A stretch of DNA of 64,000 nucleotides from Sternotherus odoratus (Eukaryota; Chordata; Testudines; Kinosternidae): NCBI GenBank assembly GCA_032164245.1, contig JAVMKO010000001.1, forward strand, positions 20,373,603 through 20,437,602, read 5' to 3'. Shown here piece by piece: positions 1-10,680 of this stretch. Under the pieces are notes generated by a model that had not been told where the DNA came from, did not search any database, and saw only the letters and a list, made by a program, of their open reading frames with translations. Made by a program: the position numbers and the translations under genes. Numbering within the stretch: position 1 is the first letter of the stretch; each line of letters begins with the position of its first letter.

Positions 1-16
1 ATGATCCACCAAAGTA

Positions 17-195
17 ATCTGCAAAAGCGACAGAGTGTCCTGTGGCACCTTATAGACTAACAGATGTATTCAAGCATAAGCTTTCATCAGTGAATACCCA
101 CTTTGTTGGTATTCCCCCACAAAAGCTTATGCTCTAATACATCTGTTAGTCTATAAGGTGCCACAGGACTCTTTGTTGCCTTTGCAGATCCATAC
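17..195. repeat. Long hairpin repeat (inverted SINE-like copies)
   Basis: Bases 37-70 and 136-169 are a perfect 34-bp inverted repeat. The pairing continues imperfectly outward (17-36 with 170-190) and inward around the AAGCTTATGC motif. The arm beginning GTCCTGTGGCACCTTATAG is the same unit found once at 21289-21436, and I recognise it as an abundant turtle dispersed repeat. Two copies appear joined head to head with a spacer of about 65 bp. No coding content. Family name unknown to me. Confidence 0.75.
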
Positions 196-236
196 TAACA
201 CAGCTACCCCTCTGATACCAAACTAATCTGGTAATT

Positions 237-484
237 GAAGCATACAATGATACACTTGATGGTGAAAGGGATAACACTGAAAGTCTTATCAATGGCATTC
301 AACAAATTTGTGAACAGTGGGATGTGATCCTGACTGAGTCCAAATTAGTAGCACAGAATATAGACATTTCATCTGAATTCTCCACTAGTTGCAACTTATC
401 TACTGAATCCGATGCCAAGCAACATTATAGGGTCAATGTCTTCCTTGTCATCATTGACTCTATTCAGTCAGGTCTTACACATTG
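237..484 (+). pseudogene. hAT-type transposase remnant
   Basis: A stretch of 82 codons is open from 237 to the TGA at 483, without a start codon. It ends with the motif HYRVNVFLVIIDSIQSGL, which resembles the segment just before the C-terminal dimerisation domain of hAT-superfamily transposases and their domesticated relatives (THAP12/ZMYM-like proteins). The upstream part is a hydrophilic helix-like stretch. There is no DDE catalytic region and no C-terminal domain, so this is a fragment. It lies between the hairpin repeat and a CR1 fragment. The assignment rests on one motif and is tentative. Confidence 0.4.
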
Positions 485-544
485 ATTTGAGTAACTGACT
501 AATTTGTACCCTTTTGGGATCTCTTTGGCAGTTCAACAGATTTT

Positions 545-910
545 CTGCAGCTGAACAATTTCAGCAACAGTACACCAAAATTTGCAGATGACACAAAACT
601 ACTCAAGATAGTTAAGTCCCAGGCAGCCTGTGAAGAGCTACAAAGTGAGCTCACAAAATGGGGTGACTGGGCAATAAAATGGCAGATGAAATTTAATGTT
701 GATAAATGCAAAGTAATGCACACTGGAAAACATAATCCTAACTATACATATACAATAATGGGATCTAAATTATCTGTTACCACTCAAAGAAATCTTGGCG
801 TCATTGCGGATAGATCTCTGAAATCATCCACTCAACGTGCAGAAGCAGTCAGAAAAACAAACAGAATGTTGGGAATCATCAAGAAAGGGATAGATAATAA
901 AACAGGTCTG
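545..910 (+). pseudogene. CR1 LINE reverse-transcriptase fragment
   Basis: About 115 codons stay open in one frame. They contain the catalytic FADDTKL motif (the FADD box of CR1 reverse transcriptases) near 580, followed by the family signatures WQMKFNVDKCKVMH (around 680-720) and NLGVIADRSLKSS (around 795-830). This is the palm-to-thumb part of CR1 ORF2; the 5' part and the 3' UTR are absent. The frame runs on to 994, but similarity stops near 905. As a coding unit it is dead: no endonuclease, no start, no 3' tail. Read directly from the sequence; the family assignment is from established knowledge of CR1. Confidence 0.85.
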
Positions 911-1049
911 TTCAAGAGCTGGAAAACCAAATCAAGGCTGAAACGATCATTTTGTTCTGAAAAATGTGTAAAGACTACCGAAGAAAGTGTTTGATGAAGA
1001 AAGTGTTTAATAAAGTGCATGAAGAAGCTAGTATGCCCAACAATTTCCC

Positions 1050-1205
1050 CATGTGAACTTCAGTAAATGTCTATCCCTTTTGGAAAGTTGCTTGAAGGAA
1101 CACATGGACTTGGCTACACTAAGAGAAATTTCAGAAAAGACCATCCAGCAGTATCAGTCACAACGTGAGCAGCTTCATGTATAGACTGATGGTTTATCAG
1201 ACAAA
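1050..1205 (+). pseudogene. RNase H LINE tail, first part
   Basis: Translation just before 1200 gives V-stop-TDG followed by LSD. This matches the V-Y-T-D-G strand that carries the first catalytic aspartate of RNase H, with TAT changed to TAG. The upstream sequence is hydrophilic and helix-like but has no firm match. The domain breaks off at about 1206, where a hAT-type element is inserted, and resumes after 1498. Together with the next segment it forms the C-terminal end of a non-LTR retrotransposon polyprotein. Confidence 0.45.
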
Positions 1206-1498
1206 GGGCTCGTCTTCACTAGAGCCAGCGGGGATCAATCTTCTGGCAATCGATTTATCGCCTCTCATTAAGACGTGATAAATCGATCGCCCGCAGCTCC
1301 CCCGTCGACTCCGGGACTCCAGCTTGCCGAGAGGCACAAGCTGGAGTTGACAGGGGAGCGCGCCGCCGCCTGTCGCCGCCATGGGGACGAGAGGTAAGTC
1401 GGCGGCAGATATGCAAACTTCAGCTACGTGATTCACGTAGCTGAAGTTGCACATCTGCCATCGATTTCCCCCTCCTCCTCCCCAGTGAGGACAAGCCC
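1206..1498. mobile_element. hAT-type palindromic non-autonomous element
   Basis: The ends GGGCTCGTCTTCACT and AGTGAGGACAAGCCC are imperfect terminal inverted repeats of the turtle 'GGGTATGTCTACACT' type. Inside are two smaller palindromes: ATCGATTTATCGCCTCTCATTAAGACGTGATAAATCGAT and the pair TTCAGCTACGTGATTCACGTAGCTGAAG. The architecture matches the element at 20163-20385. It carries no coding sequence and would be mobilised by a transposase in trans. It splits the RNase H remnant. I could not see a clean 8-bp target duplication. Confidence 0.8.
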
Positions 1499-2200
1499 AA
1501 ATTCTTCAAGCGTGGTGGTGTGTTTGCTCAGTGGCCTAATTGAAAGCATAAAAGAAAAAGCACTAGTTTGGAAAATATTATCTTGAATTATGTGGCTGAA
1601 ATGAAAGCTATTCTCATTGCACTGCAAGAAATAAAAAGGCAGATGTTGTGATGTTTGTTGACTTGCAGGCGGTGATCTTCTGTTCCTTTAGAAGAAACCA
1701 GAACACTATCAACAATGCAATTCATAAGGAAGCTCGGAATTTTAAAGAGCGAGTCAATACATTTGTTTTACAATGGATTCCATCAGACGTTGATTTATAT
1801 AGAAGTGAGTATCTGATGATCTGGCCAAAATCGGAAAATTGAAAACGTAGATAACAATGACAATGGTAGAGTGTATTGATGTCCAATCAAAAAAAAATTA
1901 GCTGAAGTAAATTGTCAAAAGATTAAATATTTTCTGATCGATATCAAAGCATCTCAGAAAATAACATCCACTATCATGCGATTGTCAACATGGCATACTC
2001 TAGGAATGAAAATCAATAGAGATGGGACCAAGATGCATCCATTCAGCAAGTTATGTCCAGAGCAGGCTTTAACACCCGCCCACACTGTCAAATGTAATAT
2101 TGTAAGGAAACTCAGATTTGACACCTTCAATCAAGCCCATACAAAGGACCCTGTAAAAGTTGCTGAATTCATTCCCAAGCTCCATGGCCTGATACGATTC
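1499..2200 (+). pseudogene. RNase H LINE tail, second part
   Basis: Across short frames broken by stops and frameshifts, the recognisable pieces come in the correct order. They are a GGV strand near 1515; AEMKAILIALQEIK (the catalytic-glutamate helix) near 1597-1637; FVDLQAVIF (second catalytic aspartate) near 1652; LQWIPSDVDLYRSE (the QWIPSHVG-type loop) near 1780; and then, after 1976, RLSTWHTLGMKI...DGTK...CPEQALTPAHTVKC, a cysteine/histidine tail followed by VAEFIPKLHGLI. RNase H plus this kind of tail is typical of LINEs best known from arthropods, and unlike CR1 or L2. Its precise clade is uncertain. Non-functional. Confidence 0.55.
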
Positions 2201-4536
2201 TCCTGGGACAAACAACAATAACCACAGTTACTGAGTATCATTGTGTTTCAGGAATGATAAAACAGCCTGCAATGATTCTGCTGCTTTAAAGAAGACTTCT
2301 CTAAGTTTTAATGTGCCTTCCACCTCTTGAGAACCATAAGAATGCAGAGACAAGACTGGCTGAAAAATACAATGAAAGGTCTCCATGAAATGCACTGCTG
2401 GGTAGACTTTAATTTCCTTCTTCTCCAACAGAATTAATCTTTATGAGCTGCTTTGTTTGTTTTTAGAGGATTAGATGTAAAATTGTGTTAATAAAGATTG
2501 ACTGTGCAGATCAGTTATTTTAAAACTAGACTGGACACAGCACAATAAAACAATGCAGGAAAAAGCTCTGCATTGGCAGGGGTTGGAATGTAATCTTATA
2601 GCTCTTTTCTATCTCTAACCTATGATTTTATAGGACTTTAAAGTGGCTTATGCACATTTAGCACTAAATACATAAAAATAATCATTTTGAATAGTAAGAG
2701 GTGACAAATCTTAGTGAATGTAAATCTTTTAAAGTGTGTGGTGATCATGGATTTTTCTAAACTAGACCTCTAACCTTAAATCCTCATCTGTTCATTATTT
2801 TCTTATTGTATTTCCCCTCCCCTTTTTTCTTTTTCCCTTTTCTTTTTCCCTTTTCTGATAATATCAGAATAAACTAGAGATAGATGCCACCTGTTCATGA
2901 ACAAATACCACCATTTTATTTAAATTTTGAGGAAAAAATAAATGGCAAGATTTTGGAAATCGTTGCACAAAAATCTTTACTTTTTAGGTGCATTTTTAAA
3001 AACTGTGTCTATTTAAATGTCATGGCTTGCTGGTTCTTGGGGTAATAAGGCAAAGAGGCTTCATCAGCATATCACATTCCACAAATGGGTACATTATATC
3101 AGTCTGATAATACTTGGCTAGGGCAAGAGGATTTTAAAAGCTGATTCTAATCTTTTACAGTATACTGTATATTAACACCTATAACCAGTTTTTCAGATAA
3201 AATATTGGGCTATGGATCTGAATCACAAATGTTAAATAGCTAATTAACTTGGCACCCAATTAATTAGGGCCCAAAATTCCTATGGAATTATAAGGTGGAA
3301 AGTTGATAAAAGCCTGAAAAGAATGTACTTACGAACTCTTGAAATCAGATATTAAAGTGAATGTCAAGAACTGTACTGACATAAACGAAAACAAAGTAAT
3401 AACTGAATTAGTTGAAATTTCTACTGTGTCCTTACTTGGACCAAAGTTACAGTATTGCAGTATTCTGTGATGAATTTAAGTTGTTATATACCATTTATTC
3501 TTGAATTTAGTTACAGTCCGTTGGAGTCCATTGTATGAAATGCAGAGGTGTTGTATTATTGTAGGCCTGGTAAATCAAAGGACTATATTGAACAATGAGG
3601 CATATAAGAATTGTCTTTTGAATCAATATGGGTGAAATAGTTTTCTTCGAGACATCGAGGGGGAACTGAATGCAAATTTCTCCTCTACCCACCCTGATAT
3701 GCAAAAACACAGCCTTTTGAAGTAGTAGGTGTCCATTGTAAGGTGATCACCTATTCCCAGAATCTGAAGATCAAAGGCCCAAGCTGCATAAAGAAACAGG
3801 CCACTGTGCTCAGTTGACATCCTTGGTCTGAGATAAAACTGTTCAGAACCCCTGTGTGGGGTTTGAAGAACTGTTGTCTGCCAGAGTTCCTTGCTGGAGT
3901 TTCAGTGGATGATTCTGATAAGCTTTTAGCATGGTTTCAGGTTATTTTATTGTTTTTAATAGGTTTTTCCTGTGGTGAGCAAGAATAAATGTTTTTACTT
4001 AGAAAGGGGCTGTCTTTGTAATTTATAACTGTCGGCAATTACACTGTTTACAGTTTATTTAGGCAGTCTGGCTTGCTGAGAATAACACTGCATAGGCAGA
4101 GTATTGTGTACCCTGGAAAACTCCCATTCAGGAAGGAGAGAGGTGCAGGTCACTGCCCAAGAAAAGTGATGGCTGAGGAGTCGGGAATTTAGAATGGGTG
4201 CCTTTGGTGGACCAGGTGCAGTTGCCCTGAACTGTAACACTCATTGCCGTTCCTAGGTATAACTAATCTCTTCCCTGCCCCTCACCACTACAGATCATCA
4301 AGAGGGATAGAACAGTGCCTAAATATAGGTGATTATATTTCCTTTGTGGGCTGGCCCAGACACCTTGTCTTTATTAGGAAAAAGGTGTGATTTGAACGTG
4401 TTAACCTCCTCCTGTAGACAAGGAAAGTTATAGTTTTAATTTGTGTTTCCTGGCTAAGTATACCAGAGACTCCATGCTGAGGTTTATCTCAATCACCCAA
4501 GGCAAGTCAAACCTACAACTTCCTTGTTTACACAGA
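2201..4536. other. Intron, no recognised feature
   Basis: AT-rich intron sequence. A pyrimidine-rich tract with repeating TTTTTCCC units occurs at about 2812-2860. No coding exon, RNA gene or clear mobile element is visible to me. Confidence 0.5.
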
Positions 4537-4809
4537 AGGCTTGTCTACACAGCCCCACAGTGTGGACTACAGGGTATGAATTACAACATCCACTCAAGTG
4601 ATGAGCTGTAACTGTCACATATAGACCCTACTAGTGTGAACTAGAAGCTACCTCGTTAGTGTTAACGTAGCACTGTTTGAAACAGGACCAGTTTACTGAA
4701 AATTAGATACCTTTAATTTGTGCCAGCAGGGTCTTCATGGGGCAGCTACAGTGCAACACTAGTGCATGCTGCAACTCACACTACTGTGGGGCCATGTAGA
4801 CAAGCCCTA
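4537..4809. mobile_element. hAT-type non-autonomous element
   Basis: The ends AGGCTTGTCTACACAGCCCCACAGTG and CACTACTGTGGGGCCATGTAGACAAGCCCT are near-perfect terminal inverted repeats about 27 bp long. The length of about 273 bp and the TIR type match small hAT-derived elements common in turtles. No coding content. The target duplication is not clear. Confidence 0.8.
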
Positions 4810-5586
4810 AGATCTTATCACATGTTAATTAGCATCTATTAAAAATATGCATTCTTCTTAGAGTAGGCATTGCTAGAGAGGATAATGGCCAACTACTACC
4901 ACCAGCTAAGAGTTACTTCTTTAGCTCATGTGGTGGATATCTTGGGTGAAATCCCGACTCCACTGAAGGCAATGAGAATTTTGCTATTGACTGTAATGAA
5001 ACCAGAATTTCACCTCCAGTTTTTCGGTGCTGAAAGGTCTGGGTTCTATCTCTGCAAATAATCATCTTAGGGGGCTGTTATACAGGTACCATGTACAACA
5101 TAAAGGAGAATACACTACAGACACCGCAGCTATATTTCAACCTCTATGTCTAAAATGCAAAATTTATGAATTACAGAATTCCCAGGATGAGGGCACTAAT
5201 GGGCTAAGGAGATACAGAGCCTTTCACTTCCAATGCCCTGGATAAAATATAGCCCAATTTAATCATAATTAAAAAGAAGTTGCCAGCTGCCATTGTAAAA
5301 TAAATGAGTTTTTTAAATCTAGTTAAATCTAGTTATTAGTAGACAAGTATTCATGACACAAAAGCACAACACAATTTGTACTGTTCAGAGTATGTGTTTT
5401 TGCAGTGTCACGAAGAGGTCAATGGTAAAATAGATGTGGTGATTGAACTTGAGATTTCAACCCCAGAGGCAGTTCCAGGTCAGGGACTGGTTGGGCAGGT
5501 TGCATGGAAAAACTTGCACTGCTGCTACTACTGCTTGTGCTGTGTCTGTTCTGTGGCTGTAGAAATGGCTTCACTTTATAGGGCTG
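4810..5586. other. Intron, no recognised feature
   Basis: Unique-looking sequence between two mobile elements. A short direct repeat, AAATCTAGTTAAATCTAGTTA, lies near 5315. Nothing else is recognised. Confidence 0.45.
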
Positions 5587-6002
5587 TGTAGCAGGGTGCT
5601 GGCCAGAAACTGCTGAGCCAGCCCCTGCTCCCTCCAAACACAGCAGGAAAAAGCCTCTGCTAGCACCTTCCCTAGCAGGGAAGGTAATTAGCCAGAAGGG
5701 TGTGGCCCTGGGCTGAAGAGGGCTTAATGAAAACCACCTGGCAGCCTCCCAGGCAAGGTATAAAGCCTGGCAGGAAGGAAATCAGGAGGGAGGAGAACAG
5801 GAAATAGAGTTGGAGAAGGTGGCTGTGCCTAGCTAGCTGCTAAAGCTAGCTGTTCCCCCAGGGTAGCCAAGCCCAGAGACTTGTTTGTACTCTTGTAAAT
5901 AGGTGGTGGGTTTTGCACTAAAGGGAAATAAAGGACACTGTTGATAGCCACTGAGGGCTCCTGCCTAATTTTTGAAGAGGGCGAGCAAGGGGCCCGCTTA
6001 CA
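5587..6002 (+). mobile_element. Solo LTR with perfect 5-bp target duplication
   Basis: The 416-bp unit begins TGTAGCAGGGTGCTGGCC and ends GCCCGCTTACA, the TG...CA form of an LTR. It is flanked on both sides by GGCTG (5582-5586 and 6003-6007). A TATAAA-like box lies at 5759-5764 and an AATAAA signal at 5926-5931, in the order expected for promoter and polyadenylation. Both ends match the LTR at 12405-12847, so they are one family, Gypsy-like by its 5-bp duplication and linked gag. It is a solo LTR left by recombination between the two LTRs of a full element. Confidence 0.88.
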
Positions 6003-6859
6003 GGCTGGAACTTCAATACTTTTTCCTAGCACTTCCTAAAAACTTAAATTTAATGTGTTTATATTTTTGTCCAGAATTACCTTAAAAACTGATACTCTGT
6101 GCCTTAGCTCACAGAAAATCTGTAGGATATAAACTGAAGTCCCTTTATCTAAAGTAAAGTGATATTTTAGTGTGTGCTGGACCAGTATTTTCCTGAAATT
6201 TTGTGAAGAGACTTCAAAAATATTTATTTTGTATATACATTTTCTAATAAGCTGTATTTACTGCTTTTGCAAAAGGAAGTTGTGTCCCACTCACCAGATA
6301 CCTCTCTCTAGGTATTTCTAGTTATTTCTGTAGTAAGTTACAAAGCAGTATTTAAATACCAGTAGAATAGTACATTTTTTACACAAGCCAAAAAAGCCAG
6401 GACATTCAGACTCTTAATACCAATACTATGGAATTAACTCAGTTCACTGTGAAAGAAAAGACACAAGTATCTGATTACGTTTGAATTTCTTCTGTCTTGT
6501 CAGTTTATGTCTAACCTCAATATCAAACTGTTTTATGTTCTATCCTCTTTTGCAAGTTTCCTCCATCTTTTCAGAAAGTTCAGCCTCTTATGAGCCTGGA
6601 TTAAATATAAAAATACCAATTTAATTGTCCTGCTCTCCAGTGTCCAAATAACTCTCAAAGTCCACAGCCTCTCCAGGTCCACAGTTAAGTGGCCTTTCCA
6701 TGCTAGCAAATCTGTAAAACAAACCATATCCTAGACTGGTTGCATCAGGTGGAAAATAGTTGAGAATTTTAAATAATACAACTGTAAGTATAAAGGTGGA
6801 ATGCAAGAGTGAGGATCATGACCAGGGGAATCATACATGAGCTAAAACAGAAAGTCAAG
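6003..6859. other. Intron, no recognised feature
   Basis: AT-rich intron. No exon, RNA or mobile element recognised. Confidence 0.45.
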
Positions 6860-7030
6860 ACAGCTTGGTTCTATTACCAATGCTTCAGAACTTGAAACAC
6901 TTTTTTGGGTAACTTCTCATATCTGTGCCGTAGTTCACCTTACCCATTTGTGAAATGGGAGTAATACCTGTGCACAGGAGATTTAAGGCTTGAATAGTTG
7001 CTTAGAGATCCTTAGATAAAGTGCAAAGAA
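6860..7030 (+). repeat. MIR-like SINE
   Basis: The order 'GGGTAACTTCTCATATCTGTGCCGTAGTT', 'ACCCATTTGTGAAATGGGAGTAATACCT', 'TAGATAAAGTGC' follows the conserved core and 3' part of MIR/CORE SINEs. It is old and degenerate. Confidence 0.65.
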
Positions 7031-7619
7031 GAATGTGAAGATGATGGTCATGAGCATGGATTCCATTTGAATCACTGACATATTTTATGGTTGCTGTGAT
7101 GATTACTCACCTGATTACATTTTAAAGGAAAAATGAGGATTGTATACATTATGCTTTTACTTTAAGAAAAAAGACAAAACTCTTGTAGAAGGTATTGATC
7201 AAAATAATTTAGTTGAGATAATTTAACCGCTATCAAGATGAGTCTGGGGCACCAAAACCAGTAAGTTAATTATACAGAATAGCGGCTAAAGCCTTTGATA
7301 CCCAACATTTATATTAGTTTCTGAAATTCTAACTCTCCAAAAATTAACATACAGAATTATTTTCAAATTCCAAAATTAATAAACTAATAGATTATTGTTA
7401 GCTTTTCAATAACTAAACCAAAACATAATACGACTAATGTAAAACAGTTGAAGAACTTGATTGTCACTGTGTTTGCTTAAATGAAAAGACTACACTTCTT
7501 AATTTTTCTAACCTGATGTACTTGGTTACTCTAAATTATTTGACTGTGCGTTAACTTCCCAGAGTTTGGGGCATTATTAAAATATGTATTTTTTAAACGA
7601 TACCCATGATATTATTATT

Positions 7620-7765
7620 AACAATACTTTTCTGTTGTATAACACTTTCAATCTGGGCCTTTCAAAGTAGTTTACAGCCTCACTACAGCCCTGTGTATTA
7701 AGTATTATAATAAAAATGTTATAAATGAAGAAACTGAAGTTACCTTGAGATTAAGGATAATATTT
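7620..7765 (-). repeat. MIR-like SINE (minus)
   Basis: TTTCAAAGTAGTTTACAG followed by CAGCCCTGTG and ATAAATGAAGAAACTGAAG is the reverse complement of the 3' half of MIR-type SINEs. Degenerate. Confidence 0.55.
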
Positions 7766-8449
7766 TCAAAGAACCTACTTTCCCATACATGCACTGCACT
7801 TATAAGCACTTCTCTATACATGCACTCTGAATTTTGTTTTGTTTTTTAAAGATTTAGGTGCATGTATAGGTCAAGCAAAAATTAAATCAGAATGTAGTGC
7901 CAGCTGACTGTGGCCCCCTATTGAGGTGAAGGTGGCTGGAAGAGGGGAAGGAAGAGTGATGAGGCAGTTTTTTTTTTTAAAGAATGGAGGAATTGAGAAC
8001 ATAGTTATACTGACAAGTGTAAGGTATTACTACTGTGGTGGATGGCCATTACATTACCACCCTTGGCATTATAAAAGCAGATGGTGCTGTAATGCTCTCG
8101 CGGACTGTGATATGCAGATTTTAAATGGACATTTTACATTTATAGATGAAACTGACAGCTTGTCCCTTCTGGGATGCTTCTGTTATGTGGCGACTATGCA
8201 GCCAAGCTCTTTCATGGATGTAGGCTCCATTTTCTATATGATGGCTGAGTAGAGCACACCTCATATAAGGTGCACATACACCTGTTCAGCCTCCTGACAA
8301 ACTGTAACAGTTTCAGAATTTGTACTCAAGACCGTGGGCCAAGTCCACACCTGTCATATATTAGCATATGGTAATAGCTCATTAACACATGAAGATTTGT
8401 TCTACAAATACAAAAAAGTGTTACATTAGCATCAGCGTGCTGTGAATGC
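7766..8449. other. Intron, possible hAT fragment
   Basis: Mostly unrecognised. GGGCCAAGTCCACACCTGTC at 8336 resembles one terminus of the hAT-type elements in this window, but no opposite terminus was found. A 108-codon open frame at 7926-8252 has no family resemblance and looks spurious. Confidence 0.35.
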
Positions 8450-10590
8450 CCAAACTATTCAAACAGCCCCATCTGTTGCAAATTGTGAGGATGCCATTTT
8501 AGATTTAGTATTAGTAGGTAGCGAGGGCCTCATAGAAGAACTGGTTGTAGAGAACAGCCTTAGTTCAAGTGCTCATGCGTGAATTCAGCTTAAACTAAAT
8601 GGAAGGATAAACAAAAAAAGGTCAGTAACTAGGGCCCTTGATTTCAAAAGGGCAAACTGTAAAAAATTAAGAGAATTATTTAGGGAAGTGGACTGGACTG
8701 AAGAACTCAGGGATCTGAATGTGGAGGATGCTTGGAATTACTTTAGGTCAGAGTTCCAGAAGCTATCTGAAGCCTTCATCCCAAGCAAAGGGGGAAAATT
8801 GTAGAGAAGGGTGAAGGACCAAACTAAGCATCTCCACCAGGTTATTAAGAGAAAGCAGAAAGCCTACAAGGCATAGAATAGGTATGGATCAGCAAGAAGA
8901 GCTACCTCTTGGAGGTTAATTGAAGGGGAAAAGTCAGAATTGCCAAAAGCCAAATGGAGTTGAACCATGCAAAGAAAATTAAAACCAATAGTAAAAGTTT
9001 CTACAATCATATAAATAAAATGAAAACAAGTGGGACTGCTAAGAACGGAGGATGGATTGGAGATTAAAGATAATCTAGACATGACCCAACACCTCAATGA
9101 ATACTTTCCCTCTATTTTTAATAAAGGTAATGAACTTAGGGGTTTTTGAAATTAGGGTATGGAAGTAGAAGTAACCATATTTAAGGTAGAAGTCAAACTA
9201 AAATAGCCTAATAGGACCAAAATGCAGGGCGGGAGGTCTGGATGATCTCCATCCAAGAATATTAAAGGAACTGGCACATGAAATTGCAAGCCCAATAGCA
9301 AGGATTTTTAATTAATCTCTAAATGGGGGTACTGCCATATGACTGGAGAATTGCTAATATAATACCTATTTTTAAGGAAGGGTAAAAAGGTGATCCAAGA
9401 AACTGCTGGCCTATTAGTTGACCTCAATTGTATGCAAGATCTTGGGACAAATTTTGAAAGAGAAAGTAGTTAAGGACATAGAGATAAACGCTAATTGCAA
9501 GAAAATACAACATGGTTTTACAAATGGTAGATCATGCTAGACCAACCTGACCTTTCTTTTAGCTATAATCTGGGGATTTATCAGTTGGAAATGACAGAGA
9601 TGGAGAAAGAATTGGCTGGTCACAAATATATATATATAAGCCACCAATGTGATACAGTCATGCATCAGGCGAGATATTTCCAGTAGAGATAGGGAAGTTT
9701 TATTGTCATTATACAAGGTACTGATGAGACCTCATCTGGAATACTGTGTGCCGTTCTGGTCTCCCATGTTTAAGAAAGATTCATTCAAACTGAAAAAGAT
9801 GCAGAGAAGAGCTACTGAAATGATCAGAGGAATGGAAAAGAGCTTGGCTTGTTTAGCCTAATCAAAAGAAGGCTAAGGGGAGATATGATTGCTCTCTATA
9901 AATATATCAAAGAGCTAAATATCAGTGAGGGAGCGGAGTTATTTAAATTGTGCCACAAATTGATATAAACTGACCAACAACAACATTAGGCTTGAAAACA
10001 GACCAAGGTTTCTCATCATCAGAAGAGTGAAGTTCAGAAATAGCCTTCTAAGGGGAGCAGTGGAGGCAAAAAACCTAACTTGCTCCAAGGCTGATCTTGG
10101 TAAGTTTATGGAGGGGATGGTAGAATTAGATTGCTTAAAATGGCACATGGCCCATCTGAGAATGCTAGTAGCAAAAATCCCCACTGGCTAGAGATGGGGT
10201 ATCGGATGGGAAGAGCTCTGAGTTACTACAGATGATTCTTTCCCAGTTGTCTGACTTTCTGATCTTTCTGACACGTTCAAGATTCAACTGATTGCCATAT
10301 TTGGGGTTGAGAAGGAATCCCCCTCCCCCTTTCAGGTGAGAGTTGGCAGAGACCCTGGGAATTTTTTGCTGCCTTCTGTAGCATGGAGCACAAGTCACTT
10401 GCTTGTTTAAACTATAATAAATGGTAGATTCTCTGTAACTTCAAGTCTTTAAATCATGATTTGAGGACTTACTAAATCAGCCAGAAGTTATGGGCCTAGT
10501 AAAGAGTTGGTTGGTGAGGTTCTGTGGCCTGCAATATGCAAGAGGTCAGACTAGATTATCTTGATGGTCCCTTTGTCTGTATTATGTACT
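8450..10590 (+). mobile_element. CR1 LINE, internally deleted
   Basis: The CR1 ORF2 linker and reverse transcriptase are visible in several frames. One piece includes the GLDDLHPRILKEL-like region near 9238-9275. The thumb region encoding SLYKVLMRPHLEYCVPFWSP is at 9695-9760, followed by [15 protein letters not shown]. The middle, including the catalytic FADD box, is missing at about 9590-9650. The 3' UTR (9880-10590) follows the usual turtle CR1 order, including ATTGCCATATTTGGGGT, GCAGAGACCCTGGGAATTTTT, TTTAAATCATGATTTGAGGACTT and GGTCAGACTAGATTATC. Many stops and frameshifts: dead copy. Its strand agrees with MAGI2. Confidence 0.88.
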
Positions 10591-10680
10591 TCAAATGTGA
10601 GCACTTCAAGGCCATTATTGCCTCTTATTTTAGTGTTTGTACAATCCGCAACACAATGTGGCCCAAATTGCAGTGGGGGT
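10591..10680. other. Junction between CR1 and LTR element
   Basis: A short spacer holding the decayed CR1 tail and the left boundary of the next element. No clear target duplication. Confidence 0.4.

Noticed and set aside
1197..1627. Minus-strand frames of 85 and 64 codons
   Set aside because: They fall within the palindromic hAT-type element and the antisense of the RNase H remnant.
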